Shown here piece by piece: positions 58,048 through 59,604 of a stretch of 59,604 bases of DNA. Origin of the DNA: Fusicatenibacter sp. (GTDB lineage: Bacteria > Bacillota > Clostridia > Lachnospirales > Lachnospiraceae); NCBI GenBank assembly GCA_017887445.1, contig JAGHIA010000181.1, positions 1 to 59,604 on the forward strand. The letters are read 5' to 3'. Position numbers and translations under genes: made by a program. The notes below the pieces were generated by a model. The model had not been told where the DNA came from and made no database searches. It worked only from the letters and a program-made list of their open reading frames with translations. Every line of letters starts with the position of its first letter. Within the stretch, counting starts at the first letter, position 1.

Positions 58048-58827
58048 CTATTTTTTGCGGCCAATGATTAAAGTCCACCTTTGATTAAAACAAATTTCAT
58101 TGTCCTCCATATATGGGAAAAAGCCTGTTTTCTCTTTGTTTCTCATATCATTTTTCATGCGTTCTGTAATTTCAGCCTGTATCTGCTCCGGCGTTTTTGT
58201 AAGTGCAAGCCAGCTGTTTAGATTCTGTTTCATTTCGGTTTTTTCGCATTTTTCTACGGTAAGATTGTGCATGGCAAACAGACCCAGCATTTCACTCATG
58301 CTCAGGTTTTTTACATGAGAGGGGTCACGCAGGGTTTCAATTTCATCTTCTGTATTTCGTAATTCTTCAGCGGCAGCTTCCATATCAATCAGGACTAATT
58401 TGCCGCCGGGACGCAACACCCTTACCATTTCAGAAAAAACGGTATTCGTGTCTGTAAAGTGGTGGAACGCAAGACGTGAAAACACAATATCAAAATTTTC
58501 ATTTAGAAAAGGCAGTTCTTCCCCATAGCCTTTTATAAAAATCATGTTATTCATGTGGCTGCTGTCTGCTTTGTCTTTTCCGACCGTCAGCATGGGAAGT
58601 GTTGCGTCCAGACATACAACTGTGTGCGCTAACGGGGCAAAAGAACGGCCACAGGCACAAGTCCCGGCGGCAACTTCTAAAATAATATCCTGCTTGTCCG
58701 GCGCAACACAAGATACTGTATAATTCAAATATTCCTCTTTTGTAAAATTCAGTGCAGTGCTCTCAAAATTTTCTGCCTGTATTCCAAAGGAATAATTAAG
58801 ATCAGTAAAATTAGCAGGTTTCATCAT
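58048..58827 (-). CDS. class I SAM-dependent methyltransferase
   Basis: The 259-residue protein has the Rossmann SAM site: motif I ILEVAAGTCACGRSFAPL, the acidic residue in VCLDATLPML, motif with NFDIVFSRLAFHHFTD and the VLRPGGKLVLIDME loop, matching the UbiE/MenG-like group. The substrate is unknown. It begins 8 bases after the ogt gene on the same strand, so the two are co-transcribed. Composition is AT-rich. Confidence 0.88.
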   Translation of the reverse strand: MMKPANFTDLNYSFGIQAENFESTALNFTKEEYLNYTVSCVAPDKQDIILEVAAGTCACGRSFAPLAHTVVCLDATLPMLTVGKDKADSSHMNNMIFIKGYGEELPFLNENFDIVFSRLAFHHFTDTNTVFSEMVRVLRPGGKLVLIDMEAAAEELRNTEDEIETLRDPSHVKNLSMSEMLGLFAMHNLTVEKCEKTEMKQNLNSWLALTKTPEQIQAEITERMKNDMRNKEKTGFFPYMEDNEICFNQRWTLIIGRKK

Positions 58828-58835
58828 GTCCTCCT

Positions 58836-59369
58836 TTACGGCGCCGTACTATGTTTCGGGATAAAATATTCCTGTTTCAAAGCCCCCTCCAGCTTGAGCA
58901 GTTCCACTTTTTTATCAATGCCGCCGGCGTACCCGGTCAAACTCCCGTTTGATCCTACTACCCGGTGGCAGGGGACAATAATGGAAATTTCATTACGGGC
59001 AACAGCCCCGCCGACGGCCTGTGCCGACATACGCTTTAACCCCCGTCTGGCGGCAAGTTGTTTCGCGATTTCCCCGTAGGTCATCGTCTGTCCGTATGGA
59101 ATAGAATAGAGGATTTCCCACACTTCATTTTGAAACTCCGTGCCGATAAAATGGAGCGGCACCTGAAAGTCCGGCTCTTTCCCGGAAAAATAAATAGTAA
59201 GCCATTTCTTCGTCTGTTCAAACACAGGAAGTTCTTTTTCTTCGTGTTCTTTTTCCAGATAAAGGGCAAAATATTTTTGTCCCTCAAACCATAATCCCGT
59301 CAGGCCGGTTTCGTCTGCGGCCAAAAGGATTTCTCCCATGGGAGATTGATAACGACTGATGTACTGCAT
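58836..59369 (-). CDS. ogt: methylated-DNA-protein cysteine methyltransferase
   Basis: The 177-residue suicide enzyme removes methyl groups from O6-methylguanine. It has the N-terminal ribonuclease-like domain, the helix-turn-helix YGQTMTYGEIAKQLAARRG, and the active site IIVPCHRVVGSNGSLTGYAGG. Start MQYISRYQSPMGE is chosen because it fits the family; further upstream codons overlap the preceding gene. It starts directly after the stop of the monooxygenase-like gene, in a run of three minus-strand genes. Confidence 0.93.
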   Translation of the reverse strand: MQYISRYQSPMGEILLAADETGLTGLWFEGQKYFALYLEKEHEEKELPVFEQTKKWLTIYFSGKEPDFQVPLHFIGTEFQNEVWEILYSIPYGQTMTYGEIAKQLAARRGLKRMSAQAVGGAVARNEISIIVPCHRVVGSNGSLTGYAGGIDKKVELLKLEGALKQEYFIPKHSTAP

Positions 59370-59370
59370 A

Positions 59371-59604
59371 TTATCCCTCCACACCAAAATACTGGTTAGA
59401 ATCCTGCGGAGCCTGCGCGCGGTCTGTGTCCGTATAGGAACGCAATTCAGAGCAGACGGTAATTTTATAGCTTTCAAACAGCTTTTCCCGTCCCTCTTTC
59501 TGGCTCATGCGGTGCTGCACAGCATTCCGCCAACGCTCTACGGCGGTTTCATCTGTCCATACATTCATGGACAGCAGTTTTCCCTCCTCATTTAAGCTGG
59601 AAAA
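59371..59604 (-). CDS. antibiotic biosynthesis monooxygenase-like (ABM) protein, C-terminal part
   Basis: The last 77 codons of a gene continuing past the right edge. The sequence KLLSMNVWTDETAVERWRN and QHRMSQKEGREKLFESYKI matches the C-terminal half of ABM/YgiN-fold proteins, small cofactor-free oxygenases or dimeric ferredoxin-like proteins. No stop occurs before the edge. It precedes ogt by one base. Confidence 0.7.
   Translation of the reverse strand, partial: FSSLNEEGKLLSMNVWTDETAVERWRNAVQHRMSQKEGREKLFESYKITVCSELRSYTDTDRAQAPQDSNQYFGVEG

Overview
The window looks like a chromosomal segment of a spore-forming anaerobic Firmicute, most likely a Lachnospiraceae-type Clostridium. Reasons: a meso-DAP type MurE, CotJ spore-coat proteins, an rho-rpmE-DUF1385-prmC-prfA cluster, a separate IMP cyclohydrolase and AICAR transformylase under a ZTP riboswitch, a ferredoxin-type aldo/keto reductase, an MMPL exporter with a coiled-coil partner, and roughly 50 percent GC with two AT-rich patches. 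Species assignment is inference; there is no rRNA here. Most genes are on the minus strand.

Layout. 1-4.3 kb: murE-priA-def-fmt housekeeping operon. 4.3-6.6 kb: an AT-rich gene for a repeat protein (BspA/DUF285 type) bracketed by two oppositely oriented 260-280 bp structured repeats, then tRNA-Val. 6.7-15.6 kb: a GH105 hydrolase with a frameshifted tail, carbamate kinase, cotJ genes (cotJA and cotJB fused), a lipoprotein/ABC ATPase/FtsX-type permease set, and an MNT nucleotidyltransferase next to a decayed HEPN partner. 15.7-21.4 kb: secreted coiled-coil protein, MMPL transporter, divergent TetR regulator. 21.5-30.2 kb: glyS, lipoprotein, purA, purB, alr, Lrp/AsnC regulator, aldo/keto reductase. 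30.3-41.1 kb: third structured repeat, two tRNA-Gly, Crp/FNR regulator, ANT(6)-like enzyme, lepB, LysR regulator, nuclease-helicase fusion, HPr-like protein, Mrp ATPase, His-rich CsoR, DNA glycosylase, Fic protein. 41.2-46.1 kb: purine end-steps, O-acetylhomoserine sulfhydrylase, GGDEF protein. 46.2-55.7 kb: hflX, TPR lipoprotein, glmM, prfA, prmC, DUF1385, rpmE, rho. 55.9-59.6 kb: fourth structured repeat, tRNA-Leu, then AT-rich accessory genes (HD, DinB-like, methyltransferase, Ogt, ABM-type).

The most striking feature is in the intergenic DNA. At least four dispersed repeat families occupy it. Family 1 (four copies) is a 261-281 bp element folding into a long stem closed by a three-way junction with two conserved hairpins; between copies the stems change, in places completely, yet stay paired. 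Three of the four copies sit just upstream of tRNA genes. Family 2 is a palindrome ending in GTGTTTGAAAATT. Family 3 is a 130 bp multi-hairpin unit beginning GTAACTATTCAGCC; its four full-length copies each abut the stop codon of a minus-strand gene. A fourth, about 60 nt two-hairpin leader, precedes both glmM and the DUF1385 gene. No encoded enzyme in the window explains how these repeats spread.
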